A stretch of DNA of 64,000 nucleotides from an uncultured Pseudomonadales bacterium. GTDB taxonomy: Bacteria > Pseudomonadota > Gammaproteobacteria > Pseudomonadales > Azotimanducaceae. Under the pieces are notes generated by a model that did not search any database, was not told where the DNA came from, and saw only the letters and a list, made by a program, of their open reading frames with translations. Positions 1 through 9,442 of the stretch are shown piece after piece. Every line of letters begins with the position of its first letter. Positions within the stretch are counted from its first letter, which is position 1. Both the position numbers and the translations under genes were made by a program. Location: NCBI GenBank assembly GCA_958296295.1, contig OY282460.1, positions 1,860,001-1,924,000 of the forward strand. Direction: 5' to 3'.

Positions 1-773
1 GAGTAGCGCGAAGCGACGATGTCGAGCAATCGGTGGCCGAGGTCGAGAACGGCGCGGGGCTGCCGGAAGTCGTGCCGTTCGACGAGGTCTCGAAACAGCA
101 TCGCGCTCCAATACTCTTGGTGGATTTTCACGCGCAAGGCGCGGTCCAGGCCTACTACTTCCGGGAAGCCGCCCGTCTCCCAGTAACGCTCGAACGCGTG
201 TTGGACAAGCAGCCGCCGCTTGGAGGACAGCGGTGCCGCGGGGTCGATGTCGAGGTAGTCCAGGTACTCCCGGAACGAGAACGGGAACAGCTCCCATGCG
301 AGTGCGCGACCGCGCATTTCGGTGGCGATCTCGGCGGAGAGCATTCGCGCTGAAGACCCGCTCAAATGCATCGAGCAGCGCTCCGTGCGCATCACCCGAT
401 CCACGAACGCCTCCCAACCCGGCACCACCTGAATCTCGTCGAAGAAGAAATGCACAGTGCGGGGGTTTCTCTTCTGTGGGTTCTTCTTCTGTGGATAGAG
501 CGCGTAGTAGGCGTCCGTCACCGCACCCGCGCCCTCGCGCCAGAGATGGCGCAGCCGGTCGTCGAAGAAGTTGAGATACAGGATGTCCGTCCGGGCTACT
601 CCGCTCTCCACCAGCTTCGCCATGCGTTGGTGCAGCAGGGTGGTCTTGCCGCTGCGCCGCGGGCCGACGATCGCGGTGGCCTTCCCCGGCAGTGCGGTGA
701 CATCGAGGCGACGCGGCACGCCGACGTCCCACGCCGCTTCCTGCGCGTCCAAGATGATCTCCGTGAGCGCCAT
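1..773 (-). CDS. AAA_14/DUF4143-type ATPase, 3' end outside window
   Basis: The reading frame is open from an ATG at 773 to the window edge (about 257 codons). A GGAGAG Shine-Dalgarno lies just upstream. The N-terminus carries a Walker A motif, GPRRSGKTTLL, at about residues 37-47, and a Walker B, HFFFDEIQ, at about 112-119. Later segments (GSSARMLS, FSFREYLDY, GGFPEVV, RDLVERH) match the order seen in archaeal-type AAA_14 plus DUF4143 ATPases. The role of this family is not well defined; members are often scattered accessory ATPases, sometimes beside toxin or DNA-binding genes. A 15-bp near-perfect tandem repeat just before Walker B encodes NPQKK/NPQKR. The C-terminal DUF4143 part is incomplete here, so whether the gene is intact cannot be judged. 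Confidence 0.85.
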   Translation of the reverse strand, partial: MALTEIILDAQEAAWDVGVPRRLDVTALPGKATAIVGPRRSGKTTLLHQRMAKLVESGVARTDILYLNFFDDRLRHLWREGAGAVTDAYYALYPQKKNPQKRNPRTVHFFFDEIQVVPGWEAFVDRVMRTERCSMHLSGSSARMLSAEIATEMRGRALAWELFPFSFREYLDYLDIDPAAPLSSKRRLLVQHAFERYWETGGFPEVVGLDRALRVKIHQEYWSAMLFRDLVERHDFRQPRAVLDLGHRLLDIVASRY

Positions 774-1261
774 GTCTCTCCGCTGCCGTTGCAAGTCAAA
801 CGAAACCGGGTCTCTAATCTTCCCAGTATCAACGCCAACTGGCAACTTTTTCCACCCGGTTAATCGGTTAATCACGTCCGGCGCATCGCAGACATCCGGC
901 GCAAACTGGCCTACCTCCGCTGGCCAAGCGGCGATGCCAGACGAACACCCCGGCCAAGATGCGCTATAGTCGCTCGACCGGCCTTGGGGGAGGTCGCTGG
1001 TCGCTAGAGGGACGGGTTGGGCGGGCGGACGTTCAATAACAACAAACCGCGTGTCGAGACGGCTTGGGCCGAGAGGCGCCTCGCACCGCTACCGTCACGC
1101 CGAGATGCGATTCGCAAGGTGGCCGCCGGGTCGAGCGGCGGGCGCGTGGCAATGCGAGAGTGCCGCCGGCCGCCGCGACCGCGTGGCGGGGGCCACCCAA
1201 CACCGCCGCGTCCGGTTGGACATGCGTTCGGACATGGCGGCGCATGGGCGGGTGTGGCGCG
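774..1261. other. Intergenic region with short direct repeat
   Basis: No convincing gene is seen between the divergent ATPase and LuxR-type genes. Two head-to-tail copies of GGTTAATC lie at 858-873, about 85 bp upstream of the ATPase start, and could be an operator. The frame of the downstream regulator stays open into this region from a TTG at 1064, but that stretch is arginine-rich and unlike the family N-terminus, so it is treated as non-coding. Confidence 0.4.
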
Positions 1262-4027
1262 GTGAGCGCGAACGAGGAGTGGCCGGCCGGCGGCCTTGAG
1301 GGAACTGCCAACGGGCCGCGCACCGAGCGGGCCGTGCGCACCGCGTCTTGGCCGTTGCTCACGGCCAAAGTGCAGCCGCCGAGATTCGTCGCCGGCTACC
1401 ACCGGCGCGACGACTTGTTGCAACGCTTGGAACCGCTGCGCCGCCTGACGGTGCTCAAGGCCGCCGGCGGGTTCGGCAAGACGACTCTGCTCGCGGACGT
1501 GTGCCGGCGCTGGCGCGAAGCCGGGCGGACTGCCGCGTGGCTTTCGCTCGATGGCCAGGACACGCCGGGCGTGTTGGACGCCTACCTCGCCTTTGCGTTC
1601 GAGCACGCCGGCTTGCGGGTGGCGGGTGCCGAGGGCGCGTGGATGAACGACCGCGGCGTCGAACTGCCCCACCGGGTGCGCCGCCGCACCGAGCTGTTGT
1701 GCGTCGCTATCGAAGCCCATGCCGCGCCGTGCCTTTTGCTGCTCGACGAGGTGGACGTCGTGCGCGATCCGGGCGCCGTGGACACCTTGAACTTCCTGCT
1801 GCAGCACGCGCCGCGGAACCTGCACATCGCGATGGCGCTGCGCGCCAACCCCGGTTTGGATCTGGCGAGCGCCATCTTGAGCGGCGACGGCATCTATCTC
1901 ACCGCGGATCAGCTGCGTTTTCCCAAGGAGCGGATCGCGCTTTTCTTCGATGGCGAGCTTTCCCGCCGCGAGTTGGGCGCGATAACGGAGCGCACCGAAG
2001 GCTGGCCGGTGGCGCTGCGCGTGTACCGCAACATGCGTTCCGACAGCGCCAAACAAGAAACCGGCGTGGCGCGGCTGTTGGGCGACGAAAGCCGGGTCGC
2101 CGCGGACTGGCTCGGCGAACGCTTGTTGCGCAATCTGGCCGCCGCGGATCGGCAGATGTTGCTCGATCTCTCCGTGTTCGAGTGGATCACGCCAGCCTTC
2201 GCCGACGAGGTGCTGCGAACATCTGATGTGGGGCGCCGCATCAATGGCTTGGTGGCGTTGGACGGGCTGGTTCAGCCGGGCGCGGACGCCAACACCCTGC
2301 GGTTGAATCCGGTGCTCAAAGACCACTGCGCGAACCAGAGATTTCGAGAGGACCCGGAACGATTTCGAGAAATCCATCGGCGCATCGCCGAGTTCGAGGC
2401 GAAGGAAAGGCGCTGGCTTCCGGCGCTGCGTCATGCCAGCGAGGCCGGCGGTGGCGACCTCGTCGGGCAGATTGTCGAGCGCGCCGGCGGCGTGCGGCTA
2501 TGGGCGCAATTCGGCGAGAAGATGCTCATGTCCGCCGATGCCTGTATCACGCCGAGCGTGGTGGATGAGTTCCCGCGCGCCGCGCTTGTCCGCTGCACGG
2601 CGTTGGCGTTGGCTCGGCGTTTTGCCCAGGCGCAGACGCTCTACATGGAAATCGCCGCGCGAACGGCGGGCTTCACCCGCGACCGGGCGGGTGGCGACGA
2701 CGACGCGCTGCGCGACGACAACCTGCTGGTGCAGATGACGTTGGTGAGCTTTGCCTGCCTGCCCTTGTCCGGTTCGCTGATGCGGCAGGTGGTTGCCGCG
2801 GCGGAGGAAAGGGTGCGCCGCCCGGTGGCGGATCCGGTGGTGGACGGGGCGCTGCACATGGGCCTTTTGGCCGTTGATCAGCAGCGCGGCATGTTGACCC
2901 GTGCCCGCGAGCGCGGTGCGAGAGCCACCAAGAGATTCACCGAATGCGGCGCAAGCTACGGCCTCGTTTCGAACAACCTCCACCTTGGCAAGCTGGCGAT
3001 GGCGCAAGGGCGCACGGACGAAGCGGTGCGGCTTCTGGCCCAAGGCGGCTCGACGACGATTGCGGACATCTATCTGATGGAGCTGGAATACGTGCGCACC
3101 CTAGGCGGTTTCAACAGGCAGTTGCCACCGATGCGGCGCTTGCTCGGCTGGTTTGACGTGTACGCCGCGGCATACGGCTTGGCCGCGGACCTCGCGTTCG
3201 ACAAGGGGGATGCCCAGGCGGCCCTGTTGGTGGTCGACGAGGCTCGCGAACAGGCGCTCGCCAGGGGTCAGATAGCGGTGCAGCGGTTTCTGGCCGCGTT
3301 GCGGGTGACCTGGCTCGTGCGCGACGGGCTCGCCGATCAAGCCGAGCAGGCTTGGCAGCGCGGCAACCTTCCCACCGAAACCGCCCGCATCCTCAACTTG
3401 GAGGGGCAGTCGTGGCGCGAGATGGAGGCGATTTGTTGCGCCCGCGTTCGCTTTTTGGCAGCGGCCGGCAACACCGCCGCCGGCCGTGAACTCATCACGG
3501 CGTTCTGCCGCTTGTGCGCCGACCGAGGCCTGTATTGGCCGCTGATGACGGGTCTCGCGGTGGCGATTCGCGTTGAAGTCCTGGCGGGTGACCTGGAGGC
3601 GGCGGTCGCGCATCTGGGCAGGTACCTGCGATTGATACGCAGGGCGGACTTGTTGCGCCCGCTGGCGTGCGAACGCCAAGTCGTGCGCGACGCGTTGGCG
3701 GTGTTTCTGGAAGGCCGGCACTCCGAAGCGCTCCTTGAGCGCGCGCGATCCGTCCGCGAGCGGCTCGCCGAGCCGGACAGCGGCCCGACGCCGACCTTCA
3801 CCGAGCGTGAACTCGCGATCGTCGAAGGCGTGGAAAGCGGCCTGCGCAACAAGGAGATCGCTCGCCGGCTTGGCCTCTCGGAGAACGGCGTTCGCTACCA
3901 CTTGAAGAACATCTATCGCAAGACCGGCGCCCGCACCCGGATCGACGCGGCCCGTCGCGTGAGAAACGTCGGCGTGGGCGGATGGGCTTGGCGGTCGCGG
4001 GAAAGGCCGGAGGCTGCTGACCTCTGA
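1262..4027 (+). CDS. MalT-like LuxR-family ATP-dependent transcriptional regulator
   Basis: This large STAND-type activator has an N-terminal NACHT-like ATPase, a long helical (TPR-like) sensor region and a C-terminal LuxR helix-turn-helix. The family N-terminus is visible as PLLTAKVQPPRF. Walker A is AAGGFGKTTLL (about residues 67-77) and Walker B is LLLLDEVDV. The C-terminal end holds the HTH, with FTERELAIVEGVESGLRNKE and RLGLSENGVRYHLKNIYRK. Starting at GTG 1262 gives about 921 residues, close to MalT (901). ATG 1244 is an alternative. The inducer is unknown, and no sugar operon lies beside it. The next gene is co-directional but 250 bp away. Confidence 0.88.
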   Translation: MSANEEWPAGGLEGTANGPRTERAVRTASWPLLTAKVQPPRFVAGYHRRDDLLQRLEPLRRLTVLKAAGGFGKTTLLADVCRRWREAGRTAAWLSLDGQDTPGVLDAYLAFAFEHAGLRVAGAEGAWMNDRGVELPHRVRRRTELLCVAIEAHAAPCLLLLDEVDVVRDPGAVDTLNFLLQHAPRNLHIAMALRANPGLDLASAILSGDGIYLTADQLRFPKERIALFFDGELSRRELGAITERTEGWPVALRVYRNMRSDSAKQETGVARLLGDESRVAADWLGERLLRNLAAADRQMLLDLSVFEWITPAFADEVLRTSDVGRRINGLVALDGLVQPGADANTLRLNPVLKDHCANQRFREDPERFREIHRRIAEFEAKERRWLPALRHASEAGGGDLVGQIVERAGGVRLWAQFGEKMLMSADACITPSVVDEFPRAALVRCTALALARRFAQAQTLYMEIAARTAGFTRDRAGGDDDALRDDNLLVQMTLVSFACLPLSGSLMRQVVAAAEERVRRPVADPVVDGALHMGLLAVDQQRGMLTRARERGARATKRFTECGASYGLVSNNLHLGKLAMAQGRTDEAVRLLAQGGSTTIADIYLMELEYVRTLGGFNRQLPPMRRLLGWFDVYAAAYGLAADLAFDKGDAQAALLVVDEAREQALARGQIAVQRFLAALRVTWLVRDGLADQAEQAWQRGNLPTETARILNLEGQSWREMEAICCARVRFLAAAGNTAAGRELITAFCRLCADRGLYWPLMTGLAVAIRVEVLAGDLEAAVAHLGRYLRLIRRADLLRPLACERQVVRDALAVFLEGRHSEALLERARSVRERLAEPDSGPTPTFTERELAIVEGVESGLRNKEIARRLGLSENGVRYHLKNIYRKTGARTRIDAARRVRNVGVGGWAWRSRERPEAADL

Positions 4028-4278
4028 CGGCAAGACCGCGCGCTGGCCGCTCGCTGCCATGCCGGAGACGGGGCCGCGAGACTCGTCACGCACGGCGCGG
4101 GATTGCCGGCACTTTCGCCGTTCCACGGGAGCGCTACCGCTTCCGGTAGTAGAGGTGCGGTAGTGGCGGCGCCCCCGCGTCTGAACGCCATCTACCCCAT
4201 TTTCGCGCCCGCCTACCGTGCAGCCGCGGGGTAGGCTAGCCGCAATTCAGTCGACATTGGCCGCGCTCGCTGCCGAAG

Positions 4279-5859
4279 ATGGCCTTCAGCAAGATCACGT
4301 TGGTTACCGTCGCCTCGTTGGTTCTGGTCACCACTGGCGCGGCGTCCTACCGCACAGCGGCGATCACCGACGTCGCCGCCTACCACGACGCCATCGCCGA
4401 GTTGCGTGACGTGCAACGCGTGGCCGCCGAGTGGACGCAAGCCGCTGGGTTGTCGGCGCTGGATGGCCCGGCCGTCGATTCGGATGTTCTGCTTCCCCTC
4501 GGCGCGCGTTGGCAGGAACGCAAAGGCGCACTGGAACGGGCCGCGGGGCCCTTGGACGTGCCCACGGGGCTGCGCAACGAACTGGCGGCCTACGTCAACG
4601 CTTTGGACGCCCGCGCCAAGGGCGTGCGGCACTTCGCGTCCAACGCCGGCGGCACCGCCGAGGGGACACGCGCCGCCGCTTGGTTCGCGCGCGCGGCGAC
4701 GGACAACCTGGCCGACCGCGCCGGCGCCCTTATCGGCGATCTCACCGCCCTCGTCGACACCAAGCGCACCACTGCCGCCTGGTATGAACGCGGCGCGGTG
4801 GTGGCCGCCGTTGGCGTGGTGGCCTGCTGGATTCTGCTGGCGGCGTCGCGTGGCCGCGGGACGATGCTCAGCGTGGGCGTCGCGGCGGCGTGGCAGGGCG
4901 CGCGACAACCGCGTGCGCCGGCCTCGCAATTGCAGTCCGTTTGGCGCCGACGAGCACCGGCCAACGACAAGCGCGAGGATGTGCCGGCGAAGTCCCACGC
5001 CGTGGCCACCTTGCGTTTACGCGAGGCGATGGCCGCCCAGCTGGTGGCGGAGCGGCTGCAGGCGGCGGCGCAACGCATCAACGCCGCCGCGGTCAAGCTG
5101 TGGCGATCGCCGGCGGCCGACGCTCTGGCGGCCAACGCGCTGGCGGCGCGCGTGGACGACGAAGCCCAAGACATAGCGGACTTGGCGGCGCGGTTCGCCG
5201 CGTTTTCGCGGCACGGCGGCGAGCAACGAACCTTGGTGGATGTGGCGGCGTGTGTGGACGAAGTGGTTGCGGATACGGATTTCCAAGGCGCCGACGTGTC
5301 TTGGCGGAGTGTTGCCGAGCCGCGATCCGCGGGTTGGGCACGAAGCTGGGATCGTGCCCGTGGGCGGGGTAGTGGGCGCGATAGCGTGCGGATTGAGGTA
5401 CTCGCTGCCCCGACCGGCGTTCAGTTGATGCTCGCGAACCTGCTGGAGAACGCCGTACACGCGGTGCGTTTGGCAAGGCGCGAAGAGGCGGTCGCGGGCC
5501 GCGTGGGCATTTCCTGCGCTGTCGAGAACGACCGTGCGGTGATCACGGTGATGGATAACGGCGTGGGCATGTCTGCGGCACAGCGCGAGCGGGCGTTTCT
5601 GCCCTTCTGCTCAGACTGGCCCACCGACGGGCCGAACGCGATGGGAGGTATCGGGCTCGCCATCACGGCGCGGTTGGTGGAGGCCTACGCGGGAACCATC
5701 GCCTTAGGCTCTTTGCCGGACGGCGGCACGGTGGCGCAAATCACCCTGCCTGTCGCGCGCCGGCAGCCCCACGATGTGCCCGAATTGTCCAGCACGCCGC
5801 TATCCGGCCCGCCGTTGCGCGACACGATCTCAACCGAAGCGCCAAGCGCCGCGTTGTGA
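4279..5859 (+). CDS. Membrane histidine-kinase-like protein lacking the phosphoacceptor His
   Basis: The 526-residue protein has a membrane segment at 7-25, an extracytoplasmic helical region to about 170, and a second membrane segment at 173-189. A cytoplasmic part ends in a good GHKL ATPase: N-box NLLENAVHAV (387-396), G1 MDNGVGM (425-431) and G2 GGIGLAI (456-462). The place of the dimerization helix (about 248-275) aligns with NtrY-type H-boxes but reads AMAAQLVAERLQAAAQRIN, with no histidine where the His-Glu pair belongs. It may therefore be a pseudokinase or use a partner for phosphotransfer. No response regulator is adjacent. The membrane VWA-like protein downstream is the likely operon partner. 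Confidence 0.75.
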   Translation: MAFSKITLVTVASLVLVTTGAASYRTAAITDVAAYHDAIAELRDVQRVAAEWTQAAGLSALDGPAVDSDVLLPLGARWQERKGALERAAGPLDVPTGLRNELAAYVNALDARAKGVRHFASNAGGTAEGTRAAAWFARAATDNLADRAGALIGDLTALVDTKRTTAAWYERGAVVAAVGVVACWILLAASRGRGTMLSVGVAAAWQGARQPRAPASQLQSVWRRRAPANDKREDVPAKSHAVATLRLREAMAAQLVAERLQAAAQRINAAAVKLWRSPAADALAANALAARVDDEAQDIADLAARFAAFSRHGGEQRTLVDVAACVDEVVADTDFQGADVSWRSVAEPRSAGWARSWDRARGRGSGRDSVRIEVLAAPTGVQLMLANLLENAVHAVRLARREEAVAGRVGISCAVENDRAVITVMDNGVGMSAAQRERAFLPFCSDWPTDGPNAMGGIGLAITARLVEAYAGTIALGSLPDGGTVAQITLPVARRQPHDVPELSSTPLSGPPLRDTISTEAPSAAL

Positions 5860-5890
5860 AGCGTGAACATTGACGAGGGGCGAGCCTGAA

Positions 5891-6826
5891 GTGGGCCCCG
5901 TAGAACAACACGCGAAGGCCGGCGGCCGGTTGCGGCGCGGCTTGTTGGCGCTGCTGTCGGTGTTGGTGATAGCCGTGTCTTTCACGCTGGCCACCGGGTC
6001 GACCACGCTGCCGCCGGGATTGCCGGACGTCCCGGACGGGCGCGGCGATGGTGGCGCGGCGACGCTGGACGCGGATCTGTGTCCGCAAAAGCGGGCCGCG
6101 ATTGGCCATCGCGCCGCGTTTCTGGTGGACCTGCGCAAACGCTTGGCGCCGAACGGCCGCTCGCGCCCCGGCGAGTTGCTCGAGGGATTGGCCGCCGGCC
6201 TCGGCAAAGGCGACGAACTCACCGTGTTCGCGCTGTCCGAGTACGCCTTGGCGCCGCGCATTCCACTCGGTCGGCTGTGCAAGCCGTTTGCGCCGCAGGC
6301 GGTGGCCCGCGGCACCAAGGCGCTCGCCGCCCCAAGCGCCGCGGAATGCGGCGAGCTGCCGGTGCGGTTGCCCCGCGCGCTGCGCGACGTCGCCGGCGGG
6401 TTTTGCGAGCGGCGCGCGCGGCTGAGGGATCGGGTGGACGACCTGGCCAACCGGCAAACCGCAGGCACGGGCAACGCGTACCTTGTCGAAGCGCTCGAGG
6501 AGACGGTGGCCGGTTTCGCCGACGCCAAGCAGCGAACGCTCTACGTCTTCTCGGACATGTTCCAACAGGGCGACTGGTATTCGCATTCGCAAGTGGAGTG
6601 GCGGCGGTGGGAGTTCGCCCACTTCTTGGCGCAACGCGAGAACTCCCTGCTCGCGCCGTTGCCGGCGAAAGCGGCCGCCTTGGCTGTCACGCCGGTGGAG
6701 ATCTTCTACCTGCCTCGACGGAGCAGCACGGAGCGATCCGAAGTGCGCGCGCGGCACCAGGCGTTCTGGACGGACTACTTCGCCACTCGCGCTCTGCGCC
6801 CCACGTTCCACGACCAGTTGCTCTAA
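5891..6826 (+). CDS. Membrane-anchored protein with VWA-like domain, unknown function
   Basis: The GTG start at 5891 is favoured by GAGGGG about 10 bp upstream; a TTG at 5870 is also in frame. The 311-residue product has one N-terminal membrane helix (RGLLALLSVLVIAVSFTLA) and a periplasmic domain. That domain starts with a strand, AAFLVDLRKRL, and contains DELTVFALSEYAL and a second strand, TLYVFSDMFQQGDWYSH. The order resembles a von Willebrand A or Rossmann-like fold, but the canonical DxSxS metal site is not present. It follows the kinase-like gene by 31 bp, so the two are probably co-transcribed. No family name can be assigned. Confidence 0.65.
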   Translation: MGPVEQHAKAGGRLRRGLLALLSVLVIAVSFTLATGSTTLPPGLPDVPDGRGDGGAATLDADLCPQKRAAIGHRAAFLVDLRKRLAPNGRSRPGELLEGLAAGLGKGDELTVFALSEYALAPRIPLGRLCKPFAPQAVARGTKALAAPSAAECGELPVRLPRALRDVAGGFCERRARLRDRVDDLANRQTAGTGNAYLVEALEETVAGFADAKQRTLYVFSDMFQQGDWYSHSQVEWRRWEFAHFLAQRENSLLAPLPAKAAALAVTPVEIFYLPRRSSTERSEVRARHQAFWTDYFATRALRPTFHDQLL

Positions 6827-6912
6827 AGCCGCCGGCGCCACGCGCCGCGGCGAGGATGAGCCGCGGCGCCATCGGCTATGATGCGCCGCCAATTGGCGAG
6901 GGGGCTTGCCGG

Positions 6913-9309
6913 ATGGCGAAAGGCGCATTGCACGGCGTGCGCGTGCTGGATCTCACGGACGAGCGCGCGATCTACGGTGCCAAGATGTTGGCGGACATGG
7001 GCGCGGACGTCGTTCGGCCCGAGCCCGCCGGCGGTGATCCGTTGCGCCGGCGGGGGCCGTTTCGCCAAGCGGCGGCCGGCCGGGAAACCGCGCCCGGCGC
7101 CGGCGAGGGCCACTCCCTGTGGCATGCCTTTTTCGCCACCGGCAGAACGTTTGCGACGTTGGACGCGACGACGGCTCAAGGTGCCGCCGCCCTCGCCCGT
7201 TTGCTCGATGAGGCGGATGTGGCTCTCGTTTGCGGGGCCACGTTCAAGGGGCAGCTGGACGCGGCGCGAAAACGCAAGCCGGGCCTTGTGGTGGTGGAAG
7301 TCTCGTCCTTTGGCAGCGAGGGCCCGTGGAGGGACCACCTGGCGCCGGATCTGGTCGCCGGCGCCCTCGGCGGCGCGGTCGCCACCACCGGCGATGTGGA
7401 AACGCCGCCGCTCAAGGCTTTCGGCGAGCTCTATTTCGTCCTTTCCGGCGCCTACACCGCCATCGGCGCGCTGGCGGCGCTGAACCACGCGCGCGACACC
7501 GGCGTCGGACAGCGGGTGCGGGTGAGCGTCCACGAGTGCATCGCGTCTTGCTTGGAACATGTGCTCATGTGGTACTGGTATCACGAGCGGATGCCGAACG
7601 CCTCGGCGCCGGTGCTGGCGCGGCGCGGCAGCGTCCACTGGAGCAACGCCTACGCCGTGATGGCCGCGAAGGACGGCGCCATCATGGTGACGCCCACGCC
7701 GAACTTCGACAACCAGCTGGTATGGCTGATCGAACAAGAGGCGCACCAGGATCTGCTCGACCCGCAATATCAGGCCCCCGGCAAACGCCGGGCGTTGATC
7801 GGGCGGCTGATGGAGGTGTTGCGCGGCTGGGTGGCGACGCGGGAAGTCGAGGGGCTGTTCTTCGAGGCGCAAGCTCGCCACGCGCCCTACGGCTGGGTAT
7901 TGCCGGTCGGCAAGGTGGCCGAGAACCCGCAACTCGAGGCGCGCCGCTGGTGGACGCGCTATCCAGCGGGTGGCGAGACCGCGGGCGGCCCCGGCCCGCC
8001 GTACCGCTTCAGCGACACGCCGTGGCGCATCGCCGCGCCGGGCGCCGGCACCGGGTTCGCGCCGCGGCGAGACGCGCCGCCGGCCGGTGCCGGCGGCGAA
8101 CGCCGCCGACCGCTCGAAGGGGTGCGCGTGCTGGACTTCACCCATGTGCTGGCCGGGCCGTTCGCCACCCGCGTCCTCGCGGACATGGGCGCGGACGTGG
8201 TGAAGGTGAACTCCGCCACGCGGGTTGGGCCGAACGCGCCGGACGGCATCTACTACATCATGTGGAACCGCAACAAGCGGGCGCTGGCGTTGAACATGGC
8301 CGAGGCCGAAAGCCGGGCCATCTGCAAACGGCTGTGCGAGCGGGCGGATGTGGTGATCGACAACTTCTCGGTGGGGGTGCTGGATCGCTGGGGCGTCGGT
8401 TACGACAGCGTGCGCACGGCGAATCCCGGCGTCGTCTACGCCCAGATGTCCGGTATGGGGCAGGGCGGCCCGTGGTCGCACTTCGTCACCTACGCGCCGA
8501 CCATCCACGCCTTGGCGGGGCTCACGCACCTGACCGGCGTGCCGGGCCGGCAGGACATCGGCATCGGCTACTCCTACAACGATCATTGCGCCGGCCTGCA
8601 CGGGGCGTTCGCGGTTCTGGCGGCGCTGCAAGCGCGCCGCCGCACCGGCCGCGGCCAGCGCGTGGATTTGTCGCAATTCGAGGTGGGTGTCTCGCTGCTC
8701 GGCCCGGCGTTGCTGGATTACTTCGCCCATGGCCGCGCCGCGGCGCCGTGCGGGAACCGGCTGCCCTACGACAAGGCCGCGCCCCACGGCTGCTACCCTT
8801 GCGCCGGCGCCGCCTCGGACGCGGTGGCGGACGAACGGTGGGTGGCCATCGCCTGCATGACGGATTCGCAATGGACGGCGCTGCGCCGCGTGATGGGCGA
8901 CCCGCCCTGGGCGCGCGATCCGGCGCTTGGCGACGTGGACGGCCGCTTGGCGTGCTCCACGCTGGACGCCAACGTGGCCGAGTGGACGCGCCGGCTCGCC
9001 GCGGCCGAAGTAATGACGCGTTGCCAAGCGGCTGGAGTGCCGGCCGGCGTCGTCCAAACCGGCGTCGATCTGGCGGAGCGGGATCCGCAGCTCAAGGCGT
9101 CCGGTTTCCTGTTCGAGATGGCTGAGCCGCACCCCGTGCAGAAGACCACCTACGGCGACCGGCTGCCGCTGCGATTCGAGAAGACGCCGTGCGAGACCTA
9201 CCACCGCACGCGGCGCGTGGGCGAGGACAACGCCGCGGTGTTGGCGGATTGGCTGGGCATGTCCGAGCAGGAAGTGCGCCGGGGCGAGCAAGCGGGATAC
9301 CTGGCCTAG
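6913..9309 (+). CDS. Fused double-domain family III (CaiB/BaiF) CoA-transferase
   Basis: ATG 6913 is preceded by GAGGGGG. The 798-residue protein is two complete CaiB/BaiF domains head to tail (about 1-390 and 395-798), each beginning with a characteristic GVRVLD strand and ADMGADVV. The family transfers CoA between carboxylic acids through a conserved Asp (Asp169 in formyl-CoA transferase). The second half has it in GYSYNDHCAG (Asp557). The equivalent place in the first half reads GELYFVLSG, with Phe175 at the Asp position, so only one half can form the acyl-aspartate intermediate. The substrate cannot be read from sequence. The two single-domain homologues at 10108-12581 show the same asymmetry as separate genes. 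Confidence 0.9.
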   Translation: MAKGALHGVRVLDLTDERAIYGAKMLADMGADVVRPEPAGGDPLRRRGPFRQAAAGRETAPGAGEGHSLWHAFFATGRTFATLDATTAQGAAALARLLDEADVALVCGATFKGQLDAARKRKPGLVVVEVSSFGSEGPWRDHLAPDLVAGALGGAVATTGDVETPPLKAFGELYFVLSGAYTAIGALAALNHARDTGVGQRVRVSVHECIASCLEHVLMWYWYHERMPNASAPVLARRGSVHWSNAYAVMAAKDGAIMVTPTPNFDNQLVWLIEQEAHQDLLDPQYQAPGKRRALIGRLMEVLRGWVATREVEGLFFEAQARHAPYGWVLPVGKVAENPQLEARRWWTRYPAGGETAGGPGPPYRFSDTPWRIAAPGAGTGFAPRRDAPPAGAGGERRRPLEGVRVLDFTHVLAGPFATRVLADMGADVVKVNSATRVGPNAPDGIYYIMWNRNKRALALNMAEAESRAICKRLCERADVVIDNFSVGVLDRWGVGYDSVRTANPGVVYAQMSGMGQGGPWSHFVTYAPTIHALAGLTHLTGVPGRQDIGIGYSYNDHCAGLHGAFAVLAALQARRRTGRGQRVDLSQFEVGVSLLGPALLDYFAHGRAAAPCGNRLPYDKAAPHGCYPCAGAASDAVADERWVAIACMTDSQWTALRRVMGDPPWARDPALGDVDGRLACSTLDANVAEWTRRLAAAEVMTRCQAAGVPAGVVQTGVDLAERDPQLKASGFLFEMAEPHPVQKTTYGDRLPLRFEKTPCETYHRTRRVGEDNAAVLADWLGMSEQEVRRGEQAGYLA

Positions 9310-9363
9310 GAGAGAAGCGCCGTAGAAACGGCTCAGTCTCCGACGCCAACCGTAGCGAAGCGA

Positions 9364-9406
9364 GATTGGCGACAGCGGTTTGCGAAGCAAACTGCCAACG
9401 CGCCCA
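9364..9406. repeat. 43-bp dispersed element, copy 1
   Basis: This copy is nearly identical to 10053-10095 (two differences). It contains the hairpin GTTTGC-GAA-GCAAAC nested inside TTGGCG...GCCAA and is followed by a second GC-rich inverted stretch. It sits between the stop of the fused CoA-transferase and the stop of hicB, where it could act as a bidirectional terminator or REP-like sequence. Confidence 0.7.
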
Positions 9407-9442
9407 TGTGGCGCGCCGCGCCCGGTGGGCGCGCCCGCGCTT

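Noticed and set aside
1004..2434. Long minus-strand open frame (476 codons)
   Set aside because: It lies opposite the MalT-like gene, is rich in Arg, Ala, His and Gln, and shows no domain; it is a GC-rich shadow.
6823..9390. 855-codon minus-strand frame
   Set aside because: Antisense shadow of the fused CoA-transferase with His/Arg-rich composition and no motif.
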